Shown here piece by piece: positions 8,001 through 15,331 of a stretch of DNA of 18,880 bases. Source of the stretch: JAJPJX01 sp964568355 (lineage in GTDB: Bacteria > Acidobacteriota > Terriglobia > Bryobacterales > Bryobacteraceae). Numbering within the stretch: position 1 is the stretch's first letter; every line of letters starts with the position of its first letter. The stretch is from positions 1-18,880 of the forward strand of contig CAZMRK010000213.1 in the NCBI GenBank assembly GCA_964568355.1. The letters are read 5' to 3'. A program made the position numbers and the translations under genes. The notes under the pieces were generated by a model. The model was not told where the DNA came from. It saw only the letters and a program-made list of their open reading frames with translations, and did not search any database.

Positions 8001-8879
8001 ATGTGGAAGATCCCCGTTGTCGCTTCGCTGCCGGCCGTACTGGCCGTTCTCGCCGCGGCGGGCGGCGCTCCGGCAGCCTTACCTGGCGAATGGACTTCCG
8101 CTGGATTTCTGAAACTCCCGTCCTCGGCCGAGGTCGGCCCGATGTCCGCCGTCGCGGTCGATCGGGCCCACGGGTTCATCTATGTCCTCCATCGCGGCGG
8201 CACTCCGCTGCTACAGTTCGACGCAAAAGGAAAGTATCTCAACGGTTGGGGCCATGGCGAGTTCAAGGTGCCGCACGGACTGCGGGTCGACTCTGCGGGC
8301 AATCTGTGGATTACCGATAACGGGCTCCATACCGTCCGAAAGTTCTCACCCGGCGGGAAAGTGCTCGCGACGGTCACTGAGGCGAACGGGAAACTGAAAT
8401 CGCCGGACGATCTGGTGATCGCTTCGAATGGCAGCCTTTATATCGCGGACACCGGCAACGGTCGCATCGTGCATCTCACCGCGGACGCGAAATTTCTCTC
8501 GCAGTTTGGGGAAAAGGGCAAGGGGCCCGGCCAGTTCACCACCGCCCACGGACTGGCAATCGACCGCCAGGACAATATCTATGTCGCCGACCGCGGAAAT
8601 AACCGTGTCGAGAAGTTCACTCCGTCCGGAAAGTTCGTAGCGGAGTTTCATGGGTTTGGCAACCCCTTCGGCCTGCTCGCCTGGCGCAACGAAGTCTTCG
8701 TTTCCGAAGGCGACCAGCACAAGATCATTGAACTGGGACCGAAAGGTGAGATCGTGCGGACGTGGGGCTCCCCGGATTTGCTCCAGCTTCCTCACTTGAT
8801 GGATTACAGCCAGGATGGAACTCTGTATATTGCCGAGGTAAACGGCAAGCGCGTGCAGATGTTCCGTTTTGCACAATGA
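8001..8879 (+). CDS. Exported NHL-repeat six-bladed beta-propeller protein
   Basis: This 292-residue protein begins with an alanine-rich signal peptide, with cleavage probably near GAPAALPG. It then shows successive NHL-type blades: FKVPHGLRVDSAGNLWITDNGLHTV (88-112), LKSPDDLVIASNGSLYIADTGNGRI (132-156), FTTAHGLAIDRQDNIYVADRGNNRV (179-203), and weaker blades before and after. NHL propellers are binding or lyase scaffolds, including the peptidylglycine alpha-hydroxyglycine lyase type; no catalytic function can be assigned from what is visible. It is the first gene of a four-gene operon: AGGAGA precedes its ATG, and the next gene begins 11 bases after its stop. Because all four operon products look exported, it probably serves a periplasmic or secreted role with them. 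Confidence 0.85.
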   Translation: MWKIPVVASLPAVLAVLAAAGGAPAALPGEWTSAGFLKLPSSAEVGPMSAVAVDRAHGFIYVLHRGGTPLLQFDAKGKYLNGWGHGEFKVPHGLRVDSAGNLWITDNGLHTVRKFSPGGKVLATVTEANGKLKSPDDLVIASNGSLYIADTGNGRIVHLTADAKFLSQFGEKGKGPGQFTTAHGLAIDRQDNIYVADRGNNRVEKFTPSGKFVAEFHGFGNPFGLLAWRNEVFVSEGDQHKIIELGPKGEIVRTWGSPDLLQLPHLMDYSQDGTLYIAEVNGKRVQMFRFAQ

Positions 8880-8890
8880 AGGATTGAGCG

Positions 8891-10714
8891 ATGAAGCGGC
8901 TGTTGTTGTCTCTTATAATCGCGTGCGCCTGCCTGGCGCAGGATCCCAACCAGCAATTGGAAGACTTCGAGCGAGCCCACCGCTCTCTCATTCAGCCGAA
9001 AGTATCGAAGTCCGCGGCGGCGGGAACCATCACCGAAGAGTTTTCCTCGTCTTTGCCCGCGAGAGGCTCGACGCTGGAAGCCACGCCGATCCGCACCTAT
9101 ATCGACCAGTTTCTCTTCGCCCGGATGCAGCGGGATAAAGTACCGCATGCTCCCTTGGTAGGGGACGCGGAGTTCGCCCGGCGCGCCTACCTGGATGCCA
9201 CCGGCCGCGTTCCATCGCCTGACGAACTACAGACCTTCCTCGCAAGTACGGCTCCCGGCAAGCGCGACAAACTGATCGACCAGCTTACGACGAGCAGCGC
9301 CTTTGTCGATAAGTGGACCTTCTATTTCGAAGATCTGTTCCGCGCGGGCGGCCGCATGGGAGCCGGCCTCAACCTCTTCCACTTCTGGGTTCGCGAATGG
9401 CTGACACTCGACCGTCCTTATAACGAGGTAGCCACCGATCTGCTCACCGGGGCGGGGAAGACCAGCTTCTCGGTTCCAGCCGGGATGTACTTCGCGCGGG
9501 ATTTCGTAAAGGCGAAGGACGATCCGACGGCTCCCGACGCCCACGACCTGGTCGATCAGAACGATACCATCGACGAGTTTACCATCACCTATAGCAAGGT
9601 CTTCCTCGGCATGAACATGGCCTGCATCTCATGCCACGACGGCGCCCGGCACCTGGAAAAGGTAAACCTCTTCCTTGCGGCGAAGAAGCGAGAGGACTTC
9701 TTCGGACAGGCTGCCTTCTTCGGCAAGACCCGCCAGATCATGAACTGGGAGCACGGCTACCAGGCCAATACCGAGTACACCGTGGACGATCTGGGGCCGG
9801 GATACGACACCAGGGCGGTCAGCATTGTTCGCGTTCCGCGCCGGGGCGGGAATGCCAATCCTCGATTCATTCTCAGCGGCGAGGCCCCCGCGGCCGGAAA
9901 GAACTACCGCGATGAACTGGCGCGCATGATCACGAGCAACATCCAGTTCAGCCGCGCGTTCACAAACCGCATCTGGGCCGAACTGATGGGCTTCGGTATT
10001 GTCGAGCCGGTGGATGAATTCGATCTCGCCCGTTTTGACCCGAAGAATCCGCCGCCTGCTCCCTGGACGATTCAACCGTCGAACCCCGAACTGCTCGATG
10101 CCATGGCGAAAGACTTCGCGGCGAACCACTACAGCTTCCGCACGCTGGTGCGGCACATCATGAAGTCCAGCGCCTATCAGCTTTCGTCGAATTTTCCCGG
10201 AGAGTGGAAACCCGAGTACACCCCCTACTATGCCCGCAAATACGTGCGCATGTTGAGCGCGGCGGAATTGCACGACGCGATTATGGCGGTGACGGCCAAG
10301 CCGGGCGAAATGGAAAAGCCCGCCCACCCGGACGACCGGGTAATGCAGATGTCCGAGCCTGGCAAAGCCGGCAGCGATGTTAAAAGTTTCCTGCGTGTAT
10401 TCGGGCAAAGCAATCGCGACGACATGCCGAAGAAAGTCCCGCAGTCTTCCCTGCAGGCGATGCTGTTGATGCAGTCCAGGATGATTACGGAACGAGTTCA
10501 GGCCAAAGGCGGTTCCAGGGTGGAGCAGATCCTCAGGGATGCCCCGGATGATCACGCTTTAGTCGAGCGCCTTTACCTGGTTACCCTTTCCCGCAAGCCG
10601 ACCGAACCCGAACTGGCGGCGGCGCTGAAAGCGCTGTCGTCTGACCGGAAGCGCGGCGCTGAGAACCTGCAGTGGGCGCTGATCAACAGCCCCGAGTTCA
10701 TATTCAATTACTAG
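8891..10714 (+). CDS. DUF1549/DUF1553 domain protein with a CxxCH motif
   Basis: This 607-residue protein has a short signal peptide (MKRLLLSLIIACACLAQ). A DUF1549 region spans about residues 66-265 (YIDQFLFARMQ, then RRAYLDATGRVPSPDEL) and ends with CISCHDGARHLEKVNLF (245-261). A DUF1553 region spans about 335-607 (FSRAFTNRIWAELMGFGIVEPVDEFD, then LQWALINSPEFIFNY). Such proteins are abundant in Planctomycetota and Acidobacteriota, are nearly always exported and often neighbour a DUF1501 gene, as here. Their reaction is not known to me. CISCH has the form of a c-type heme site, and heme is plausible next to the seven-heme cytochrome, but CxxCH alone does not prove it. AAGGA lies seven bases before the ATG. 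The DUF1501 gene follows after nine bases. Confidence 0.87.
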   Translation: MKRLLLSLIIACACLAQDPNQQLEDFERAHRSLIQPKVSKSAAAGTITEEFSSSLPARGSTLEATPIRTYIDQFLFARMQRDKVPHAPLVGDAEFARRAYLDATGRVPSPDELQTFLASTAPGKRDKLIDQLTTSSAFVDKWTFYFEDLFRAGGRMGAGLNLFHFWVREWLTLDRPYNEVATDLLTGAGKTSFSVPAGMYFARDFVKAKDDPTAPDAHDLVDQNDTIDEFTITYSKVFLGMNMACISCHDGARHLEKVNLFLAAKKREDFFGQAAFFGKTRQIMNWEHGYQANTEYTVDDLGPGYDTRAVSIVRVPRRGGNANPRFILSGEAPAAGKNYRDELARMITSNIQFSRAFTNRIWAELMGFGIVEPVDEFDLARFDPKNPPPAPWTIQPSNPELLDAMAKDFAANHYSFRTLVRHIMKSSAYQLSSNFPGEWKPEYTPYYARKYVRMLSAAELHDAIMAVTAKPGEMEKPAHPDDRVMQMSEPGKAGSDVKSFLRVFGQSNRDDMPKKVPQSSLQAMLLMQSRMITERVQAKGGSRVEQILRDAPDDHALVERLYLVTLSRKPTEPELAAALKALSSDRKRGAENLQWALINSPEFIFNY

Positions 10715-10723
10715 GAGCAGCTC

Positions 10724-12124
10724 ATGAAGAAGACCGTTGGAGAATTCTTGCAAGCCCGCCGGGACCTTCTGAGGCTTGGCGGCTACGGACTGCTCGCCTC
10801 CTTCGCCGAGCAGGCGCTTCTGCCGGTGGCGGCGCGAGCAGGCGGAAAGGCCAACCCGCGCGGCACAGCCCGCTACGCGATCGTGATCGAGTTGGCGGGC
10901 GCAATCAGCCACATTGACAGCTTTGATTTCAAGGAGGGTGCGGGTACCCCCAAGGATCTCGATGTCCGGGAGGTTCGCGAAGGTCTCTATATTTCGAATC
11001 GCCTCTTCCCGGAGCTTTCCAAGGAAATGGATAAAATCGCCATCGTGCGCTCGCTCAAGAGCCACGAAGTGGTCCATTTCCGCGGACAATATTACACGCA
11101 GGCGGGCCGCCCCCTAAACCCGGCCCAGGCCTCGGAGATCCCCTCCATCGGTTCCGTTGTGGCCTACGAGTTTGAGAAGAGCCGCCGCGAATCCGATACC
11201 TTCCCCACCTACATCGGCTGCGGTCTCGATACGTCGGGCTGCGGTGCGCTCTCCACCGGCTTCCTTCCGCCCAAACATTCGGTGCTCGACATCAAGCTGC
11301 AATCCGGCGGAGGTGCGACCGCCGTGGAAGGCGACGCACTCGCTCTTCTCCAGGAGCGCTACCGGCTGCTGAACGAGCTCGACCGGGCGATGTCCCCCTC
11401 GCGGAAAGGCCGCGACCGTTCCTTCACCGGATTCCGCAGTTTCCAGGAGACGGCCTATCAGATTCTGGGCGACTCCCGCTGGCCGGTGGCCTTCCGCATG
11501 ACCGCCGGGGAGAAAGAGCGCTATGGCGACAACCAGGTCGGCCTCGGCTGCCTGTTTGCCCGAAACCTCGTACAGGCGGATGCCGGTACCCGCTACATCC
11601 ACATCGTCCATCCCGATTGGGATCACCATAAAGCGATCTTCGATCACAAAGCTAAGTCGAATCACTATATCCGCTGCAATGAGTTCGACAAGGGCATGGC
11701 GAACCTGCTCCGCGATCTGAGCGCCGCGCCGTCGCCCCGCCTGGCGGGCAAGACGCTGCTGGACGAAACTCTCGTCGTTGTGGTGACCGAGTTTGGCCGT
11801 GTGCCCGGAGCGCTGAACGGAATCGCTGGACGGCATCATTACAATGAGGCCTACCTGGCGCTGTTCGCCGGTGGAGGCGTCAAAGGCGGCCGGATCCACG
11901 GGAACACGGACGCTGCGGGCGAAAAAGTAGTCGAGACAGGCTGGAAGTATACAAAGATCCAGCCTCGCACCGAGAACATCTACGCGTCCGTCTACTCCGC
12001 CCTCGGCATCGACTGGCACAAAGAGATCACCAACACGCCTTCCAAGCGGGCCTACCGCTATGTCGATATCCTGGGAGCCACGGAATTCGTTCCTGACGAC
12101 GAGATCGCGGACCTGTTCGTCTAA
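10724..12124 (+). CDS. DUF1501 protein, alkaline-phosphatase/sulfatase-like fold
   Basis: The 466-residue product opens with a twin-arginine-like leader, ARRDLLRLGGYGLLASFAEQ (11-30), which suggests export in folded form by Tat. The mature part has the DUF1501 signatures VIELAGAISHIDSFDFKEG (54-72), ARNLVQADAGTRYIHIV, VVTEFGRVPGALNG and RHHYNEAYLALFAGGGVKGGRIHGNTD. DUF1501 is related to the alkaline phosphatase/sulfatase superfamily, but its activity is undefined and no sulfatase CxPxR motif is present. It is the usual partner of DUF1549/DUF1553 proteins. The usual Gly-rich VLLWLQGGPSH lead is replaced here by IELAGAISH. GGAGC precedes the ATG, and its TAA overlaps the next ATG by one base (TAATG), implying coupled translation. 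Confidence 0.87.
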   Translation: MKKTVGEFLQARRDLLRLGGYGLLASFAEQALLPVAARAGGKANPRGTARYAIVIELAGAISHIDSFDFKEGAGTPKDLDVREVREGLYISNRLFPELSKEMDKIAIVRSLKSHEVVHFRGQYYTQAGRPLNPAQASEIPSIGSVVAYEFEKSRRESDTFPTYIGCGLDTSGCGALSTGFLPPKHSVLDIKLQSGGGATAVEGDALALLQERYRLLNELDRAMSPSRKGRDRSFTGFRSFQETAYQILGDSRWPVAFRMTAGEKERYGDNQVGLGCLFARNLVQADAGTRYIHIVHPDWDHHKAIFDHKAKSNHYIRCNEFDKGMANLLRDLSAAPSPRLAGKTLLDETLVVVVTEFGRVPGALNGIAGRHHYNEAYLALFAGGGVKGGRIHGNTDAAGEKVVETGWKYTKIQPRTENIYASVYSALGIDWHKEITNTPSKRAYRYVDILGATEFVPDDEIADLFV

Positions 12125-12885
12125 TGCGCCTCTGGATTGCGTTCCTGCTCTGTCTCGCCGGGCATTGTGCGGCAGACCGGCCCGCGGTAGACCGGCCCAT
12201 GGTTCCGATACCGGCGGGCAGTTTCACAATGGGCCGGACCAAGCTGACATCGGACGACAAGACCAACATGCGTCCGCATGTCCTCCTGGACGATCGCCCC
12301 GCGCGCACGGTCACAGTAAGCGGCTTTCAGCTCGATGCCACCGAAGTTACCAATGAGCAATACCAGCGGTTCGTTCAGGCCACCCATCACCGTGCGCCCT
12401 ATCATTGGCTGGGCGGCAAGCCTCCCCAGAACGCCCAGGCCATTCCGGTGTACAACGTAAGCTGGGATGACGCCAACGGCTATTGCCGGTGGGCAGGCAA
12501 GCGCCTTCCCACAGAAGCGGAATGGGAGCGCGCAGCGCGCGGAGGGCTCGATAGCGTTGATTTTCCGAACGGCGACAAGATCGATGCCACGCAGGCGCGG
12601 TTCAATGTGGCCACCGGTCCTGGACCTGTCGCTTCCTTTCCCCCGAACGCCTTTGGCCTTTACGACATGGCCGGGAACGTCTCCGAGTGGACTGCCGACT
12701 GGTTTGACGGCGCCTACTACAAAAAGGGTGAAAATCAGGATCCGAAAGGACCCGCCACCGGTGAATACAAGGTGATCCGCGGCGGCGCCTGGTCTGATTC
12801 CGCTCCCCGGATCACCGTATTTTTCCGCAACTGGGTCCGGCCTACCCAACGAACGCCGAATATCGGCTTCCGCTGCGCACAGTAG
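12124..12885 (+). CDS. Exported FGE-sulfatase (SUMF1-type) domain protein, cysteine-less active site
   Basis: This 253-residue protein has a signal peptide (MRLWIAFLLCLAGHCAA) and then a complete FGE-sulfatase domain: MVPIPAGSFTMG (26-37), EVTNEQYQRF (74-83), RLPTEAEWERAARGG (127-141), DMAGNVSEWT (181-190), VIRGGAWSD (217-225) and terminal GFRCA. In true formylglycine-generating enzymes a cysteine pair (CYRYRC in the human protein) lies shortly before the GFRC end. Here the matching stretch reads TVFFRNWVR and holds no cysteine, so oxidation of sulfatase cysteines is unlikely. Other members of the fold include EgtB, PvdO and NirV, so a different redox or structural role is more likely. Its start overlaps the DUF1501 stop, and no Shine-Dalgarno is needed if translation is coupled. 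It is the last gene of the operon and converges with the cytochrome gene. Confidence 0.85.
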   Translation: MRLWIAFLLCLAGHCAADRPAVDRPMVPIPAGSFTMGRTKLTSDDKTNMRPHVLLDDRPARTVTVSGFQLDATEVTNEQYQRFVQATHHRAPYHWLGGKPPQNAQAIPVYNVSWDDANGYCRWAGKRLPTEAEWERAARGGLDSVDFPNGDKIDATQARFNVATGPGPVASFPPNAFGLYDMAGNVSEWTADWFDGAYYKKGENQDPKGPATGEYKVIRGGAWSDSAPRITVFFRNWVRPTQRTPNIGFRCAQ

Positions 12886-12931
12886 CACTACTGTGTTACA
12901 AACTGGCACCTAAGATGCGAAGCCTTATGGG

Positions 12932-12947
12932 GCCGGCTTCAGCCGGC
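12932..12947. repeat. Small GC-rich hairpin between convergent genes
   Basis: GCCGGC (12932-12937) and GCCGGC (12942-12947) pair around the loop TTCA; each arm is itself palindromic. It lies in the 100-base gap between the FGE-like gene and the convergent cytochrome gene. No T-run follows on either strand, so it is not a textbook terminator. It could be a weak bidirectional terminator or a REP-like element. Confidence 0.4.
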
Positions 12948-12985
12948 GCTGGATTTCAGTCCGGCAAACCCGGAGTAGTAGCAGC

Positions 12986-15193
12986 TCATTGCGCTCCAAT
13001 GGCGCGAAGCGATTCCTGCGCCTGGCGGCGCACTGCCGCGTTCGGATCGCCGAGGGCCTTGCGAAAATGTTCCGCTGCGCCCGCCAAATCTCTACGTCCC
13101 GCGAGCAGGGTCCCCAGGTCCACATGCGCCTTGCCGAAATCCGGCCGGATTCGCACGGCTTCCTGATATTCGCGCAGCGCAGCCGCCGTCTGCCCGCGCT
13201 GCTCGTGAAGGCCGCCAAGCAGATCGTGGGCTTCGGCGAGATTCGGATCGGCTCGCAAGGCGGCTTCCATGTGCCGCTCCGCTTCGCCGAACTTCGCCAG
13301 GCGAGCCAGGGTAAACCCATAGTTGAATTCATACGGCGCTTTGCCCGGAGCCAGCCGTACCGCTCTTTCGTAATGCCAGGCGGCTTGCGAAAGATCTTCG
13401 CGCCTGGCCAGCAGATCGGCGAGGTTGGCATGGGCATCGGCGTGGAATGGATCGAGCCGTAAAGCAGCCCGAAAAGATGCCTCGGCTTCGGCAGCCGATC
13501 CGCTCTCGGCCTGAACCGCTCCCAGGCTGTTCTGTGCGTCGGCCATGTCCGGATCCAGCGCTGCCGCCTTTGCGAATGCCGCCAGCGCCTCCGGTTTCCG
13601 CCCCTGGCCCGATTCCAGGAGCCCCAGATCATACCAGGCCGCCGCATCCGAGGGATCGATAGCCACGGCCTGCTGCAACAGGCTCCGGTCCCTCGTGACG
13701 CCCGCCAGCCGCCGCAAAATCAATACCGAGTCCGGCTTCCTCTGCAGGGCCTCGCGATACGCGGCGGCAGCTTTTTCGGGCATTTTCCGATCCCGCCAGG
13801 CATCGCCCAGCTCGATCCACGGCTCGGGCCGGCGTGGCGGATTCCTGGACAGCTCCGCCTCCAGTCGGGGAGCGCCGGCTTCGACATTGCTCCTCGCCAC
13901 CAGTTGCGCAACCGAGGTGTAGAGAGCGTCATCGCCGTAGTACGCCACTACCTCGCCCTGGTAGCCGATATCCTTCCCGTGAAGTTCCGGAAGGGCCGCC
14001 AGCGGATCACGGACTTCCGGAGCGCGCAGGATGCGGTGATCGGTCATCACGGCATGCACCACATCCGCTGTGCGGCGCTTCGGCATGTGGCAGCCCACGC
14101 AATTCGTTGCCGCCGTGTGCTTGCCTCCGGCGACCTGAGAATCGAAGGCGGCGGCATGGCACTTCCGGCAGGCTCTGTTGTACTGCGCCATCGCTTCCGG
14201 ACCGTGCGGGATATCGTGCGGATTGTGGCAGGTGGTGCAGGTCAGCGCTCCGGCGCTGTTCCGGAAACACGGCGACTGGCGCAAACGGTAGGCAGAGCTG
14301 ACGATCTCGAATTTTCCTTCGTGCCCCGTTCCGGGAGCATGATCGAAAAACAGCTCGAACGCCGTAAGCGGCTCGCCCGGCTGATAGGAAAACGGGGCCC
14401 GGTCAAACCGGCGGATGGCATTGGGCAACGGAAAACTCGTGGTCTCGAGATGACACTGCATGCAGACCTCCAGACGGCGATCCGGAGCCAGCCGCGCCGG
14501 ATTTACGATCGTTACGCGCACATCTTCCGTTCGGGCGCCCGGAACCTGGGCGGCCGTAACATGTTTTTCGCCTGGCCCGTGACAACGCTGGCAGTCGATA
14601 CCCTGCGGCAGCGCGCCGGTAAATACCGGCTCGGAACCGGAATCCTCGTGCCCCACCGGAATCGATGGGTAGGCGTTATGGCAAAACATGCAGTCGTAGC
14701 CGATCTTGCGGTGGGATGGCCACCGCTCGGAATCGTAGCCGGGGTTGAGCGCCCATTGTCCGCCCCGTTCCGCATACCAGGCCAGCGGAAGTTCGATCAG
14801 GGTGCCGCGAACCGTGCGGTGGAGGTAGGTTCTCACGTGGTTCCCCGAGCCCATGACGTAGTCCACCTTCACTTCTTCGATGTTCTCCTCTCCGCCCTGG
14901 TAGCCGATCTGCCACCGCCGCTGGTAGATCCCGTCGGAATGCCGGGTGATGCGGAACCACGTGTCCGAGGGCTTGTGATAGAAGAGCGGGCTGGTGGCGG
15001 AATCCCCCGGCGGTGCGTAGAAGGACCGGGCCATGCCGGTGTGGCGGTAGGCCTCAAAGATCCGGGAATGGCAGGCCGCGCAGACCTTGGAGTCGATATA
15101 ACGATTGGCGCCGGATGAGGCCGTCGGCGGCCGGGAGCACTGCAAGCTGGCGGCTGCGGCCAGCAGCGCCGCTATGTGGCAGGTATGTTTCAT
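12986..15193 (-). CDS. Seven-heme c-type cytochrome fused to a TPR domain
   Basis: The 735-residue product has a signal peptide (MKHTCHIAALLAAAASLQ; the following Cys19 is only a poor lipobox). It has seven CxxCH heme motifs: CAACH 38, CMFCH 168, CQRCH 201, CMQCH 244, CTTCH 319, CRKCH 342 and CVGCH 365. After about residue 450 it changes to tetratricopeptide repeats, for example AWYDLGLLESGQGRKPEALAAFAKAAALDPD and NSLGAVQAESGSAAEAEASFRAALRLDP, running to the C-terminus. Multiheme cytochromes of this kind act in the periplasm or at the outer surface as electron carriers or reductases; TPRs bind partner proteins. Extra histidines between motifs could be distal ligands. No partner quinol oxidase or terminal reductase is visible. 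GAGGG stands three to four bases before the ATG. It converges with the four-gene operon and diverges from the second receptor. Confidence 0.87.
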   Translation of the reverse strand: MKHTCHIAALLAAAASLQCSRPPTASSGANRYIDSKVCAACHSRIFEAYRHTGMARSFYAPPGDSATSPLFYHKPSDTWFRITRHSDGIYQRRWQIGYQGGEENIEEVKVDYVMGSGNHVRTYLHRTVRGTLIELPLAWYAERGGQWALNPGYDSERWPSHRKIGYDCMFCHNAYPSIPVGHEDSGSEPVFTGALPQGIDCQRCHGPGEKHVTAAQVPGARTEDVRVTIVNPARLAPDRRLEVCMQCHLETTSFPLPNAIRRFDRAPFSYQPGEPLTAFELFFDHAPGTGHEGKFEIVSSAYRLRQSPCFRNSAGALTCTTCHNPHDIPHGPEAMAQYNRACRKCHAAAFDSQVAGGKHTAATNCVGCHMPKRRTADVVHAVMTDHRILRAPEVRDPLAALPELHGKDIGYQGEVVAYYGDDALYTSVAQLVARSNVEAGAPRLEAELSRNPPRRPEPWIELGDAWRDRKMPEKAAAAYREALQRKPDSVLILRRLAGVTRDRSLLQQAVAIDPSDAAAWYDLGLLESGQGRKPEALAAFAKAAALDPDMADAQNSLGAVQAESGSAAEAEASFRAALRLDPFHADAHANLADLLARREDLSQAAWHYERAVRLAPGKAPYEFNYGFTLARLAKFGEAERHMEAALRADPNLAEAHDLLGGLHEQRGQTAAALREYQEAVRIRPDFGKAHVDLGTLLAGRRDLAGAAEHFRKALGDPNAAVRRQAQESLRAIGAQ

Positions 15194-15243
15194 GCACCCT
15201 CGCAGTCTACATCCGGAGAGTCCGGCGAAGCCGCATCACCGAT

Positions 15244-15257
15244 TCTGAAATTTCACA
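15244..15257. promoter_or_regulatory. Candidate operator, palindrome TGAAATTTCA (copy 2)
   Basis: TCTGAAATTTCACA holds the palindrome TGAAATTTCA (15246-15255) and is the exact reverse complement of 7932-7945. It lies in the 138-base gap between the divergent cytochrome and receptor genes. The AT-rich stretch after it (15258-15290) includes TTTACA and GATAAT on the plus strand and TACAAT on the minus strand, but no pair has standard spacing, so no promoter is called. Confidence 0.45.
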
Positions 15258-15301
15258 CTTTACATTGTAGATGCGATATGGCAAGATAATCCGGAAATCG
15301 T

Positions 15302-15321
15302 GTCCGGCTAGGCTGCCGGAC
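15302..15321 (+). promoter_or_regulatory. Hairpin directly before the ribosome binding site of the second receptor
   Basis: GTCCGGC (15302-15308) pairs perfectly with GCCGGAC (15315-15321) around the loop TAGGCT. The ribosome binding site GGAGG (15322-15326) begins at the next base, five bases before ATG 15332. The sequence differs from the hairpins before the first receptor, but the position is the same, which suggests a shared leader design. Confidence 0.5.
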
Positions 15322-15331
15322 GGAGGGGTCC

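Noticed and set aside
7277..8179. 300-codon minus-strand frame spanning the intergenic region
   Set aside because: It only borrows the PARER piece of the LuxR remnant and otherwise overlaps two genes in other frames; the composition is not protein-like.
11550..11564. Possible formylglycine site C-x-x-x-R (CLFAR) in the DUF1501 protein, a target for the FGE-like protein
   Set aside because: Proline or alanine is missing at the third position, and the stretch is the normal DUF1501 LLARRLVEAG helix region.
13904..15118. 404-codon open frame opposite the cytochrome
   Set aside because: Antisense to seven CxxCH motifs and TPRs; no family resemblance and no ribosome binding site noted.
15259..15290. 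Promoter TTTACA ... GATAAT for the second receptor
   Set aside because: The spacer is 20 bases and other combinations score poorly; left uncalled.
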